DNA of 32,725 nt from CAZYXZ01 sp964651395 (GTDB lineage Bacteria > Actinomycetota > Actinomycetes > BP-191). Position 1 is the first letter of the stretch, and each line of letters begins with the position of its first letter. Under the pieces are notes generated by a model, which saw only the letters and a program-made list of their open reading frames with translations, was not told the origin of the DNA and searched no databases. Below, piece by piece: positions 32,185-32,725 of the stretch. The position numbers and the translations under genes are program-made. The DNA lies in the NCBI GenBank assembly GCA_964651395.1, contig CAZYXZ010000034.1, forward strand, positions 1-32,725, given 5' to 3'.

Positions 32185-32725
32185 GTGACGCAGGTGCAGC
32201 CGGTGGCGGCGCTGGAGCGCATCGCCTACCTGCTCGAGCGTGCGCGCGAGCCGACGTACCGCGTGCAGGCCTTCCGGCGTGCGGCTGCCGCCGTCAAGGA
32301 CCTGCCGGAGGACGAGCTCACCGCACGCGCCGTGGAGGGCCGGCTCCAGGAGCTGCCCGGCATCGGCGACGTGACCGAGACCGTGATCCTCGAGGCCCTG
32401 GCCGGGCAGAAGCCGGCCTACCTCGACAAGCTGGAGAACAAGGTCAGCGAGCTGGGCTCGCCCGCGGGCGCGCGGCTGCGCGCGGCGCTCAAGGGCGACT
32501 GCCACATGCACAGCGACTGGTCCGACGGCGGCAGCCCGATCCGGGAGATGGCCGAGGCGGCGCGAGAACTGGGCCACGAGTACGTCGTGCTCACCGACCA
32601 CTCGCCGCGACTGACCGTGGCGCGCGGGCTCAGTCCCGACCGGCTGCGCGAACAGCTCGACGTCGTCGCCGCGCTCAACGAGGAGCTCGCGCCGTTCCGC
32701 ATCCTCACCGGCATCGAGGTCGACA
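32185..32725 (+). CDS. PHP-domain protein with Pol-beta-like helix-hairpin-helix region (partial)
   Basis: The first 180 residues are visible; the rest lies beyond the right edge. Residues about 8-95 resemble the N-terminal helical domain of PolX/Pol-beta-like proteins (RIAYLLERAREPTYRVQAFRRA) with a helix-hairpin-helix LQELPGIGDVTETVI. A PHP phosphoesterase domain starts at KGDCHMHSDWSDG (H107, H109), then VVLTDHS and LTGIEVD, all metal-binding strings. PHP domains cleave phosphate esters, in some cases as 3'-5' exonucleases. No polymerase palm domain is seen, so this is likely the short actinobacterial PHP family rather than a polymerase. GTG 32185 has GGAG 5 nt upstream and follows the VOC stop by 2 bp, so it is co-transcribed. 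Confidence 0.9.
   Translation, partial: MTQVQPVAALERIAYLLERAREPTYRVQAFRRAAAAVKDLPEDELTARAVEGRLQELPGIGDVTETVILEALAGQKPAYLDKLENKVSELGSPAGARLRAALKGDCHMHSDWSDGGSPIREMAEAARELGHEYVVLTDHSPRLTVARGLSPDRLREQLDVVAALNEELAPFRILTGIEVD

Overview
The window is chromosomal DNA from a high-GC actinobacterium. The evidence is GTG/TTG starts, many promoters of the TANNNT type placed 5-8 nt upstream of a start codon (leaderless transcripts), an F420-dependent NADP oxidoreductase, a homodimeric pyruvate dehydrogenase E1, and a C-terminal LAATG sorting signal of the sortase-E type. The order of genes (glnA2, nadE, panB, RNase H/CobC, C4 zinc-ribbon protein, Nif3-like protein, AhpE, DUF3052, aceE) resembles the Rv2222c-Rv2241 neighbourhood of Mycobacterium tuberculosis as I remember it, with many lineage-specific insertions. 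I cannot assign a genus.

Region 1 (1-4500): a giant secreted repeat protein on the minus strand runs off the left edge. It is open for 1,359 codons, has about 14 units of 92-106 residues, and by my codon-by-codon reading contains no lysine or arginine after its signal peptide. It has an extremely strong Shine-Dalgarno and a 391-bp upstream region with two overlapping antiparallel short ORFs. Region 2 (4476-8450): nitrogen and cofactor genes, glnA2 (-) diverging from nadE (+), followed by panB (+). Region 3 (8460-10605): a translationally coupled cbiX-npdG pair (-) diverging from an orphan single-pass membrane protein (+).

Region 4 (10602-14366): zinc homeostasis, with a Fur-family repressor (probably Zur) diverging from a lipoprotein/ATPase/permease ABC importer whose third metal ligand is His (zinc type), then a conserved unknown protein. 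Region 5 (14375-16510): small envelope and regulatory proteins: a secreted Ig-like/CopC-like protein, a 47-residue membrane peptide, a single-pass protein, a STAS anti-sigma-factor antagonist and a small secreted protein.

Region 6 (16507-26123) is a long minus-strand run: a large surface protein joining Asp-box repeats to a von Willebrand A domain, RNase P RNA, a DUF2510-type membrane protein, RNase H/CobC, the C4 zinc-ribbon protein and Nif3-like protein, tRNA-Val(UAC), a small zinc-ribbon protein, the AhpE peroxiredoxin, a membrane-anchored barrel-like protein and DUF3052. Region 7 (26256-32725), plus strand: aceE behind a perfect inverted repeat, a secreted Asp-box protein with a LAATG anchor, a two-domain VOC protein and the start of a PHP-domain protein cut by the right edge.

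The housekeeping genes are ordinary. The parts most worth a second look are the Lys/Arg-free repeat protein, the two Asp-box surface proteins, the candidate operators at aceE and zur/znuA, and the hairpin plus tRNA-end duplication beside tRNA-Val. I see no CRISPR array, insertion sequence, integrase or complete prophage.
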